From Hydnum rufescens UP504 (Eukaryota; Basidiomycota; Agaricomycetes; Cantharellales; Hydnaceae): DNA of 59,036 nucleotides. Shown here one piece after another: positions 38,609 to 49,771 of the stretch. How positions within the stretch are numbered: position 1 is the first letter of the stretch; the number at the start of each line of letters is the position of its first letter. The translations under genes and the position numbers were made by a program. The stretch lies in NCBI GenBank assembly GCA_014904985.1, contig MU129129.1, positions 7,609-66,644 of the forward strand, in the 5' to 3' direction. Below the pieces are notes generated by a model. That model did no database searches. It saw only the letters and a list, made by a program, of their open reading frames with translations, and was not told the DNA's origin.

Positions 38609-40395
38609 TATCGAAGGATTTCGGGGCTATAGTGTGACAGAAACCCCATCTACTCATGATGGACACCCACGTCCTTTGATAAATTGCATAGGCCCATGAA
38701 GCTAGTGACACAACGATTACAGCCGGGAGGACGAATGGTGCTGAAGGCGGGAGAGCCTTAACCATAGTAGCCATGGGGTCGATAACCTCTAGGTGGTATC
38801 GACGCTGAGATGTTTCCATATCATGCTTTGTCATTTAGATCTACAGGATAGGACGATCTCCACAGACCCGGAGGATTAGGACGGTCGCTTGCAAGATCTG
38901 TGACCACATACGTCATCAGGGCTCGTGATTCTGTCGACTTTAGACACTACACTCAAGAACTCGATTAGTCTGAACAACGGTCGCAACGACCGACGCAAGA
39001 CGTGCCTGATGGTTTGGGTCATTAGATTCCAGACGTTGACGATGTCATTGGATGACCCTAATGCATTCATCAAGGCGGATGCCATTAAAGGTTCCAGAGA
39101 ACATATAACCCCAATACTCTATAGAAATCAAAAGGTGTGCATGAGGGGTGTTTCCCAAAGCGGACGCACTGTCGCCCAACACTGGAAGATATCGCATAGC
39201 ATGGGAACGCCAGACAAGCAATAGTGGACAGACTGGACTCACTGAATCGATGTTGAGACCTTTGTTCCGAGACCCCCTTTGAGCAACAGCGAAGAGCGGG
39301 CCTCCAAGATTCGGTTGCTCTGAATCAAAAGGAGCCCCGCTCGTCGCTGTCTGGATTTTCGGGCCGGCCTTTGTGTGGGAATATCGACGATAGAGTTCAT
39401 GGTGAGGTTGATCGGCTTCTCGATAGTGTCTTTGTGGTCGATCATCGCTGAAATCAGATTCTATCAGTGTGAGAATAGACGTCCAATGGTACAGACTAGA
39501 AACCTCGGTCCACGTACCTCGATTGCCTGCTACCGCGTTGATCTCGCGGCTAACTTTGACAGCTTCCATAGCAGTCTCTTTGGCTCAACGCTCCCATTTG
39601 ACTATGTTAGTACCAAGGGACCGTGCGCGAACACTCTTCTTTCGCATCACTAGCTGCTTATACTTCAGTCAGGGAACTTGGAATACGGGATGATACGTTG
39701 CCAGCGGTCAGCATGGAGACACTAATTTCAAGACAACTAATCAATATACCCTTGTTGGTAAGGTCCTGGAGGAGTGACCCATCTCATCGCTCAAAAATCG
39801 GCTTCCAGGAACGGGGATCTCGCAGCACAACCTAGAGCCATGAGAAATCACAATTTCATGGGGGTACACTGGAGACAAGGCAATGTCACGCACCAAATAG
39901 CATGTAGCCTGTCTTTGAGCCCCCTTTCCGCGCCGCTCCTCTTGATGAACTCTTAGGCCGTTCAAAGATTAACGATATTTCCACCAACAAATCCTTGTGA
40001 ATCGTGTAGAATGAGTCGGTGGTTATCATCAGAGGTGAGTTCTTGATCAATATCGTATTGAGTGGCATCAAGTAATGCGAGATTTGGGGAAGCAAGGAGC
40101 ACGCATAGTGAGGTTTTTGGCACGGTGTACTGCATTAATCAAAGAAGACTCTCCCACGGTGAATACTCCACAATGAATGAAGTGTACGGAAAGGATGCAT
40201 GGCTCACTTTTTCCACAACAAGCACCCTGAACCTAACGACGTGGTTGATGCAGCTGGTTAAACCATCACAGTCTGGCTCGAAGTTTCAGTACCTGGATCA
40301 GTGGAATCCACAGTATAGGAGCTACTGCGCGATCCGGAGGAGGAACGTAGTGTCCCCAACAGGGAGCTTGAAGAGCGGGAGTTAAATTGTTAGTG
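38592..40395 (-). pseudogene. Decayed G-domain GTPase
   Basis: Belongs to a P-loop GTPase family (G-domain proteins) expanded in mushrooms and paralogous to the gene at 40804. Minus-strand pieces: FRVLVV (strand before the P-loop), GESSLINAV where the P-loop Lys would be expected before SS, LILHDSQGFVGGNIVNL (G3 DxxG), EFIKRSG, and DRLHAIW. The C-terminus has a hydrophobic segment APFVLPAVIVVSLASWAYA, probably a membrane anchor, ending at 38592. Two in-frame stops (TGA, TAA) interrupt the sequence after VNL near 39970, and the P-loop Lys seems replaced by Glu. The start is not resolved. The last codons overlap the edge of the inverted duplication. Confidence 0.6.
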
Positions 40396-40803
40396 CTGAA
40401 GACACTGAGGTCTCGTGCACAATGTGATTCATCAGAATGGAAGGTACAGAAAGCTACGGACCGCCCGAATGAGAGTTGGATCCCCGCGAATCAGTCACGT
40501 GAAGGGCCCCAATCCCCTTGTTAACGACTGTTGACGAATCCCACTGAGGTAAAATCGGTTTGTTATCTTGTGCTCTCTGAGCAGCCTCTCCATTGCGTGC
40601 AATCAGTTGAAGGTCTCGAAGAAGCGGCAATGGAGAAGTTCGTGTTTTTCGGACAGAAGCTAATTAAGTTGACATAACAGGAATGCTCTTGCTGCATGCT
40701 TGGCCAGTGACATTTTGTCATGTGCACAAATGTATTTCCAATAACATTTTACATACACCACCTAACACCAACACCCTCTCTCTGCTTCTCTCGTCCATCA
40801 ACC
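40396..40803. promoter_or_regulatory. Gap between divergent GTPase genes
   Basis: Separates two GTPase paralogs transcribed away from each other. There is a pyrimidine-rich stretch CCCTCTCTCTGCTTCTCTCG just before the ATG at 40804, typical of fungal transcription starts. Confidence 0.45.
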
Positions 40804-42200
40804 ATGTGGAAATCTATCCGCAAGCATTTTAAACTCCCCAACAAACTCACCAAGAAAGGATTCATTAAGAAAGCAGTCCCCGGTGAACAAGTCCCCGACG
40901 AACAAGTCCCTGACAAACAGACCCGACAAGAACAGGGTCACCAGGCGCTTCAGGGTCCTCATACTTGGACCGGCGAACGCGGGAAAGACCACTCTGCTCG
41001 AACGACTAACTGACAGCCCTGCCGGCGCGAGTATAGTGACCCGGAACGGAAAACGTGTAATTACTACAGATATTCGAGCTCAGTAGAAATGTTGTTCTAA
41101 TTCATCCCTTTATCTCTCAGATCGAGGAGGTCCCCAGGGGATATGATCAAGTAAGAACCATCCTAATCAAAGGCAAGCTGTGGTTGCTTGATGTTTTCAT
41201 ACCATCCAGCGAGGGATCCACACCATCGACGATGAAATCACTTACACATCACACCCTGAACTCGTTTTCCACGACTCTGGTGGTTTTGAGGCGGGAGGGG
41301 TCGAGGAAGTCGAGACCGTCTGGCAATTTATTCGAAAGCGCTCGTTAGCTTCACCTTCACAACAGTTGCATGCGATTTGGTGCGTTTACATTTTGTTCAT
41401 ACCCCCTCACACTTGGACTCATCGATTGCTCCAGGCTCTGCATCCCAACCGATAATGACAGGCCCTTTGGATTTGTGCAGTCAGGCTTTTTCTCCAAGCC
41501 CACAGCATCAGGTATGTCCCCTGAGTTGCAGCATTCGACCCCTTCCCTTACGCACTGGTCCATGTGTCCGTTCAGTGCCTGTGATCGGGATTTTCACCAA
41601 GCTGGATGGAAGAGAGACAAAAATTATGACTGAGGTTCTTGGCCCTGCTCCTAAACCATCCGATTTCCTCGATCGTGCCCCGGAGGTGGAGCAGAAAGTG
41701 GCTGAATTTGTTAATGGACTCGAGACACAATTTCGGAACCAGCGGCACCCACCTGCTGGTTTTCTCAGGGTTGGAAGTATGTATACTCTATCTGAGTAGC
41801 AATTTTTTGCAAATTAAACTTTTGCTTAAAGACATGCATGAAGTTACCGAGCAGAGTATAGCATCGTGCAACCAACTTCTTCGAGCCACTATGAATTCTC
41901 TTCCCCATGAGACCCAGAGATCATTGCTTGGCCTCACGGTTTGGAAAAGAAACCGCCGGATTCATACTACATGGGTTTTACAACGGTGAGTGTGGATGTC
42001 CAATAGATTGATAGTGACTAACAGTCATGTTTATCTCATAGAGTCCTTGATGCTGGGGTTGAAGGTGCTGTCTCAAGCTGTATCAATGAGATGATGGTAT
42101 GATTTGACTATGTTCAGGGAACATCATGACCAAAGCTCCAGGACCTGGGGAAGATGAAGAATCCCAGTTATGCACAGATAAAAGGTTCAGGATTCTCATG
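40804..42200 (+). CDS. G-domain GTPase joined to repeat array
   Basis: P-loop GTPase of the fungal G-domain family. The ATG at 40804 gives MWKSIRKHFKLPNKLTKK. G1 is LILGPANAGKTTLLERL, switch region RGIHTIDDEITYTSHP, G3 LVFHDSGGFEAGG, then QLHAIWLCIPTDNDRP, and G4 VIGIFTKLDGRETK. The first exon needs one frame change between the KQTRQEQ and NRVTRRF stretches. Later exons: AEFVNGLETQFRNQ, TEQSIASCNQLLRATMNS, VLDAGVEGAVSSCINEMM, and KMKNPSYAQIKGSGFS. The last exon runs into TG/GTGAGT at 42201: read through, it gives Trp then stop; spliced, it leaves a two-base phase and enters the repeat array. An intron at 41986 starts with nearly the same 15 nt as the array repeat. The paralog has a hydrophobic C-terminus that is missing here before the array. 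Confidence 0.75.
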
Positions 42201-45200
42201 GTGAGTGACTGTGCAGGTTGTCAGCAATGCATTGATTGTCTCATATGCTGTAACTGTAACAACTGGTGACACATCATTGGTTTGTTTGATGGCATTGATG
42301 ACATAGGAGGTATAGCCACAGGCATTGACATTCAGTCCACAATGACTGACTTACATGTTTCTTTGTGGCATTGACAACATAGTTGGTCAGTCTGGATCTC
42401 CAAATTTGATACATGGTATCTGACTGATACATTTTTTGATGCCATTGGGAATGCAGTATGTGAGTGGATCTCCCACCATTGGATACATGGTCATTCTCTG
42501 ACACAGCTTCTGCTGGAATTGGCAATGCAGGGGGTGAGTTTACATCTCTTAGTTAATGTGAGGTTGCTGGGTGTATATTTTGGTGACATGGATAACATAG
42601 CATGTGAGTATGCATTTCCCACCTTCAGATCCACACTGTCCCTGGCTGATATATCTCTCTGTGACATTGATACTGTAGGAGGTAAGACTGCATCTCACAG
42701 TTTGGTATGTGGCCACTATGTGATGGAACATTTGGTGGCATGAACAACATAGAATGTGGGTTGGTTTCCCCTACTATTTGATGTGTGGTGACTGACCCAT
42801 AGATCTTTGGTGGCATCAACAACACAGGATGTAGGTCTGGATGGCTTGGGATTTGATGCTTAGTTGCTGACAAACCTTTTGTTGACATTCACAATGTAGT
42901 ATGTGAGTATGGATTCAATATGAGGTCCATGGCTGATATATTATTGGATGGGATGGGTAAAATAGGTAGTAAGTCCATATCTCCCAGCATTCATGGATGG
43001 TTTCTGGCCAGTGCATCATTTGGTTGCATGGATAATGTAGTATGTAAGTTGGAATTTCCTATAAGTTACCACATGCTCATGGGTTGATCTATTGTCTGAT
43101 GGCATGGACAATGTAGAAAGTAAGAGCAGATCTCTTGCAATTTGATGCACATGGGCAGACTGATATTTCTCTGTCATGGACAATGTAGACTGTAGGTCCA
43201 GGTCTCTCACAAATGTGTGGTCCCCTCATTGATACTAATGTGCTGTCACTGTATGACACATCATGGGATTATATCAACAATCAAGGATGTGGGCACCCAT
43301 GCAATTTTGTGTATGATCATTGGCTGATCCATCATCTGGTGGTATTCACCATGTAGCTGGTGGGCAGCTTCTCTTACAATTTCAAGCAGGGTCACTGACT
43401 GATACATCAATGGGTGGTATTCACAATGTAGGATGTGAGTCTGCATCCCCACTATCATTAGTTGCTAGCTGATATATTTTTCAATGCCATCAACAATATA
43501 GAGTGTAAGTCTGGTTCTCCTCAATGCAATGCATAAGTGCAGGCTGATATTTCTTTGTCTGACATGAATAGGGTGTAAGGCTGGATGTCCACAATTTAAT
43601 GGTCACTATCTGATCCATTGTTTGGTCCCATTGAAAATGTAGCATGTAAGCTCAGATCTATTCTAATTCAATGTGGGATCACTGGCCAATATATTCTTTG
43701 TTGAACTTAATAATGTAGCCTGTAAGTTCTGATCCTGGCACCTTGCAGCACAATCATTGGCTGACATATTGCTGGATGACATTAACAACCTAGTTTGTAA
43801 GCCTGGCTTCCATGTGATTCAGTGTGTGTTGATTGCTGGATCACCAATGCCAATGGATCAACAATGTAGCTGTGGCATGACTTGCACATTGATGCATGCA
43901 TATGCAGCTGATATTTTTTGTCTATGAAGTGTAGCTGATTCACATTTATGTCTATCTGATGCATTTTTGTCATTGATGTAGTGTAGTCAGTTATCATTCA
44001 TGTGATACTGCATATTTTTTTGAATTATATGTAGCTTTAGTTCTGATTCCTGGCACCTTGCAGCACATCATTGGCTGACATTGCTGGATGACATTAACAA
44101 CATAGTTTGTAAGCCTGGCTTCCATGTGATTCAGTGTGTGTTGATTGGCTGGATCACCAATGCCAATGGGATCAACAATGTAGCTGGTGGGCCCATGACC
44201 TTGCACAATTTGATGCAGGAATTTCCAGCTGATTCATCATGTGGTGGCATTGACAATGTAGGAAGTTAGTTGCATGCCACACCTGGTGTATTGTTGGCTG
44301 ATACATTGCCTGGGGGGATCAAAAATGTAGGAGGTATGCTGAGGTCACTGGAAATTTGATATGAGGTCACTAACTGATACATTGTTTGGTGGCATGGCCC
44401 ATGAAAGGTGGTGAGTTTTCATTTCATACCATCCATTGTGTGACCCTTGATTGATATACCCCTGGGTTACATTGTCACCCCAGTATGTAAGGCCAGATCT
44501 CTACTGATCAATGCATGATTTCTGCCTGATTCATCTTCTTGTATTTACAACACAGAGGGTAGGTCTGGAGCTTTGGATTCTTTACAACACTGCTGAGTGA
44601 TTGATTTATTGGTGGTGTTGATAACATAGAGTGTAAGATGAGGTCTGTTAGAATTTGATGCAGGGTACCTGACTGATAGATTGGTTGGTTACCTGTAGGA
44701 TGTAAGCCCATATGAGCCTCTATCTGCAGAGTGGTTAGGAGTTACACATCTTTGGGTGGCATTGATAATGTAGGATGTAAGTGTGGATGTCTTAGAATTC
44801 AATGCATTGTCCCTTGCTGATTGATCTTTTGGTAACATTGACAACATAGGATGTAAGTGTGGATGTCTTAGAATTCAATGCATTGTCCCTTGCTGATTCA
44901 TCTTGTGGTGGTATTGGCAACATAGCATGTAAGTATGGATGTCTTAGAAATCAATGCATTGTCCCTTGCTGATTCATCTTTTGGTGGCATTGACAACATA
45001 GCGTGTAAGTGTGGATGTCTCAGAAATCAATGCATTGTCCCTTGCTGATTCATCTTTTGGTGGCATTGATAACATAGCCTGTAAGTGTGGATGTCTTAGA
45101 ATTCAATGCATTGTCCCTTGCTGATTCATGTTTTGGTGGCATTGACAACATAGGTTGTAAGTGTGGATGTCTTAGAATTCAATGCATTGTCCCTTGCTGA

Positions 45201-48200
45201 TTCATCTTTTGGTGGCATTGACAACATAGCATGTAAGTGTGGATGTCTGAGAATTCAATGCATTGTTCCTTGCTGATTCATCTTTTGGTGGCATTGACAA
45301 CATAGCATGTAAGTGTGAATGTCTTAGAAATCAATCCAATGTTCCTTGCTGATTCATCTTTTGGTGGCATTGACAACATAGGGTGTAAGTGTGGATGTCT
45401 TAGAATTCAATGCATTGTCCCTTGCTGATTCATGTTTTGGTGGCATTGACAACATAGCTTGTAAGTGTGGATGTCTTAGAAATCAATGTATTGTCCCTTG
45501 CTGATTCATGTTTTGGTGGCATTGACAACATAGCTTGTAAGTGTGGATATCTTAGAATTCAATGCATTATCCCTTGCTGATTCATCTTTTGGTGATATTG
45601 ACAACGTAGGATGTAAGTGTGGATGTTGCAGAGTTAAATGCATTGTCCCTTGCTGATTCATGTTTTGGTGGCATCAACAACATAGCATGTAAGTTCGGAT
45701 GTCTTAGAATTTGCATTATCCCTTGCTGATTCAGCTTTGGGTGGCATTGACAACATAGCTTGTAAGTGTGGATGTCTTAGAATTCAATGCATTGTCCTGT
45801 GCTGATTCATCTTTTGGTGGCATTGACAACATAGCTTGTAAGGACAGATGTCTTAGAATTCAATGCATTGTCCCTTGCTGATTCATCTTTGGGTGGTATT
45901 GACAACATAGCATGTAAGTGTGGATGTCTTAGAATTCAATGCATTGTCCCTTGCTGATTCATCTTTTGGTGGCATTGACAACATAGCATGTAAGTGTGGA
46001 TGTCTTAGAATGCAATGTATTGTCCCTTGCTGATTCATGTTTTGGTGGCATTGACAACATAGGATGTAAGTGTGGATGTCTCAGAATCAATGCACTGTCC
46101 CTTGCTGATTCATCTTTTGGTGGCATTGACAACATAGCGTGTAAGTGTGGATGTCTTAGAATTAAATGCATTGTCCCTTGCTGATTGATCTTTTGGTGGC
46201 ATTGACAACATAGGATGTAAGTGTGGATGTCTTAGAAATCAATGCATTGTTGCTTGCTGATTCATCTTTTGGTGGCATTGATAACATAGGGTGTAAGGGT
46301 GGATGTCTTAGAATTCAATGCAATGTCCCTTGCTGATTCATGTTTTGGTGCATTGACAACATAGCTTGTAAGGATGGATGTCTTAGAAATCAATGCAATG
46401 TCCCTTGCTGATTCATGTTTTGGTGGCATTGACAACATAGCGTGTGAGTGTGGTGTCTTAGAAATCAATACATTGTCCCTTGCTGATTCATGTTTTGGTG
46501 GCATTGACAACATAGCGTGTAAGTGTGGATGTCTTAGAATGCAATGAATTGTCCCTTGCTGATTCATGTTTTGGTGGCACTGACAACATAGGCTGTCAGT
46601 GTGGATGTCTTAGAATTCAATGCATTGTCCCTTGCTGATTCATGTTTTGGTGGCATTGACAACATAGCTTGTAAGTGTGGATATCTTAGAATTCAATGCA
46701 TTGTCCTTGCTGATTCATGTTTTGGTGCATTGACAACATAGCTTGTAAGGATGGATGTCTTAGAAATCAATGCATTGTTCCTTGCTGATTCATGTTTTGG
46801 TGGCATTGACAACATAGCGTGTGAGTGTGGATGTCTTGCAATGCATTGTCCCTTGCTGATTCATCTTTTGGTGGCATTGACTACATAGCGTGTAAGTGTG
46901 GATGTCTTGCAATGCATTGTCCCTTGCTGATTCATCTTTTGGTGGCATTGACAACATAGCATGTAAGTGTGGATGTCTTAGAATTCATTGCATTATCCCT
47001 TGCTGATTCATCTTTTGATGGCATTGACAATATAGGTTGTAAGTGTGGATGTCTTAGAATTCAATGCATTTTCCCTTGCTGATTCATCTTTTGGTGGCAT
47101 TGGCGACATAGCGTGTAAGTGTGGATGTCTTAGAATTCCATGCATTGTCCCTTGCTGATTCATCTTTTGGTGGCATTGACAACATAGGGTGTAAGTGTGG
47201 ATGTCTTAGAATTCAATGCATTGTCTCTTGCTGATTCATCTTTTGGTGGCATTGACAACATAGCGTGTAAGTGTGGATGTCTTAGAATTCAATGCATTGT
47301 CCCTTGCTGATTGATCTTTTTGGTGGCATTGACAACATAGGTTGTAAGTGTGGATGTCTTAGAATTCAATGCATTGTCCCTTGCTGATTCATTTTTTGGT
47401 GGCATTGACAACATAGCTTGTAAGGGTGGATGTCTTAGAAATCAATGCATTATCCCTTGCTGATTGATCTTTTGGTGGCATTGACAACATAGGTTGTAAG
47501 TGTGGATGTCTCAGAACTCAATGCATTGTCCCCTGCTGATTCATCTTTTGGTGACATTGACAACATAGGGTGTAAGTGTGGATGTCTTAGAATTCAATGC
47601 ATTGTCCCTTGCTGATTCATGTTTTGGTGGCATTGACAACATAGCATGTAAGTGTGGATGTCTCAGAATTCAATGCATTGTCCCTTGCTGATTCATGTTT
47701 TGGTGGCATTGACAACATAGGATGTAAGTGTGGATGTCTTAGAATTCAATGCATTGTCCCTTGCTGATTCATGTTTTGGTGGCATTGACAACATAGCATG
47801 TAAGTGTGGATGTCTTAGAATTCAATGCATTGTCCCTTGCTGATTCATGTTTTGGTGGCATTGACAACATAGCATGTAAGTGTGGATGTCTTAGAATTCA
47901 ATGCATTGCTGATTTATCTTTTGGTGGCATTGATAACATAGGGTGTAAGTATGGATGTTTTAGAAATCAATGCATTGTCCCTTGCTGATTCATCTTTTGG
48001 TGGCATTGACAACATAGGATGTAAGTGTGGATGTCTTAGAAATCAATGCAATGTCCCTTGCTGATTCATCTTTTGGTGGCATTGACAACATAGTGTGTAA
48101 GTGTGGATGTCTCAGAATTCAATGCATTGTCCCTTGCTGATTCATCTTTTGGTGGCATTGACAACATAGCTTGTAAGTGTGGATGTCTTAGAATGCAATG

Positions 48201-49233
48201 CATTGTCCCTTGCTGATTCATCTTTTGGTGGACATAGCTTGTAAGGATGGATGTCTTAGAATTCAATGCATTGTCCCTTGCTGATTCATCTTTTGGTGGC
48301 ATTGACAACATAGCTTGTAAGTGTGGATGTCTTAGAATTCAATGCATTGTCCCTCACTGATTCATCTTTTGGTGGCATTGATGACATAGGTTGTAAGTGT
48401 GGATGTCTTAGAATTCAATGCATTGTTCCTTGCTGATTCATGTTTTGGTGGCATTGACACCATAGGATGTAAGTGTGGATGTCTTAGAATTCAATGCATT
48501 GTCCCTTGCTGATTCATCTTTTGGTGGTGTTGACAACATAGTCTGTCAGTGTGGATGTCTTAGAATTCAATGCATTGTCCCTTGCTGATTCATCTTTTGG
48601 TGGTGTTGACAACATAGGCTGTCAGTGTGGATGTCTTAGAATTCAATGCATTATCCCTTGCTGATTGATCTTTTGGTGGCATTGACAACATAGGATGTAA
48701 GTGTGGATGTCTTAGAATTCAATGCATTGTCCCTTGCTGATTCATCTTTTGGTGGCATTGATCACATAGCCTGTAAGTGTGGATGTCTTGGAACTGAAAG
48801 CATCATCCTCACTGACTCATCTTTTGATGGTCTTGACAATGTAGGAAGTAAGTCCAAATATCTTGAAATTCAATGCATCACCCTTTGCTGATTCCCTTCT
48901 GGGTGCCATTCCTAATGCAGCCAGTATGTTCAGATGCTTTTCAATTCAATGTATCATTGCTTCCTGATGTCCCACTTGGTGGTTTTTCCCACATAGGAGG
49001 TAAGCCCACATCTCCCACCCCTTCATTCATGATCTCTCAATCTCCTCCTTGGTGGCATATATGTCTTAGGATGTATGCCCACATCCCTTACTATTCAGTC
49101 TATGGTCCCTGGCTCATACACATTTTTCTGATATGTACAATTCAGCTTGTGAGTTCCTAGGTCTATACAATGCAATCATATTCTGTTTTCCAACTGCACT
49201 CATTACAATTTCATTTATTGCAGCATAACGTAA
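42201..49233 (+). repeat. 76-bp intron-like array with 3-nt spacers
   Basis: About 90 tandem units of about 76 bp. Each begins GTRAGT, carries CTGAY about 30 nt before its end and finishes YAG, like a minimal fungal intron. The next GT lies 3 nt after the AG at essentially every readable junction (for example GAG at 42307, TTG at 42383, TAT at 42457, GAT at 44774). Units at 42201-44776 and 48790-49233 are strongly diverged, yet the AG-NNN-GTRAG junction and CTGAY stay. Three junctions near 43870-44060 have damaged donors. The final junction (CAG, CATAAC, GTAAGT near 49217) has 6 nt. None of the triplets I read is a stop codon. The array starts at the donor of the GTPase exon ending at 42200, so it may be part of that gene. 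Open frames inside it are by-products. Confidence 0.9.
44777..48790 (+). repeat. Homogenised core of the 76-bp array
   Basis: About 54 near-identical units. The consensus begins GTAAGTGTGGATGTCTTAG, contains TTGCTGATTCATC and ends GACAACATAG. Triplets between units by hand count: CTT 11, CAT 10, GAT 9, CGT 8, GGT 5, GTT 5, CCT 2, GCT 2, TGT 1, TCT 1. So the third base is always T while the first two vary more than any other position. A few units are shortened (for example near 48230). Confidence 0.88.
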
Positions 49234-49771
49234 GTCACATCTAATGTGGCAAACTCAAATGATTCTGTCCCATTGCAATCTTAATCATTGCCACCTGTGT
49301 CTTCATTCTATCTGGTCAATATTGTCAATCCTCACTTCCAAATCCCTATCTCACATAAGTTTTATTAGGTGCTCAAATATCCAGGGGAGCAAGGCCTGTG
49401 CACCATTTCTCAAACTGTTGGTCAGTATAGTTTTCATCAATTTCCCACCTCCAGGGCATCTAACCATTCATTCCAGCATCCCCAGTCTACCCCATCCAAT
49501 GAGAATGTTCAATATCTGGTGTTTATTTGTTGTCAGTGTTGAGGCCAATTCTAAGTGCACAGGAGACTGCTTATCTTGGCTTGTTAAACTAGTGGTCATC
49601 CTTTGGATACGGGGGGGGAGGAATGCAGATTTTCCTAATGCACCCACAACAGAGCATACTGCTAGCTCTATTCAGGACCAGATCAAGGATTATGGAGGTT
49701 CCCAGGGATCTGCTTCATTCAATATTTCAAGGAAACTTGCTAAGATCATTGATGAATATACAGCATTGTAG
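49234..49771 (+). other. Candidate 3' exons after the array
   Basis: After the last array donor the periodicity ends. Possible acceptors are TTATTAG near 49370, CACCTCCAG near 49453 and TTGTCAG at 49536. The last is followed by an open frame to a TAG at 49771 encoding EANSKCTGDCLSWLVKL, a short hydrophobic stretch, then polar sequence ending SRKLAKIIDEYTAL. This could be the end of the GTPase/array gene. I recognise no domain and exon choice is uncertain. Confidence 0.3.

Noticed and set aside
45959..48891. Short open frames such as 45996-46184, 47806-47988 and 48703-48891
   Set aside because: They are frames through the tandem repeat, differ only by repeat phase, and cross the intron-like borders.
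42201..49233. CRISPR-like array (regular repeats with short variable parts)
   Set aside because: Repeats are 76 bp and the variable part is 2 nt; there are no spacers or cas genes, and the genome is eukaryotic.
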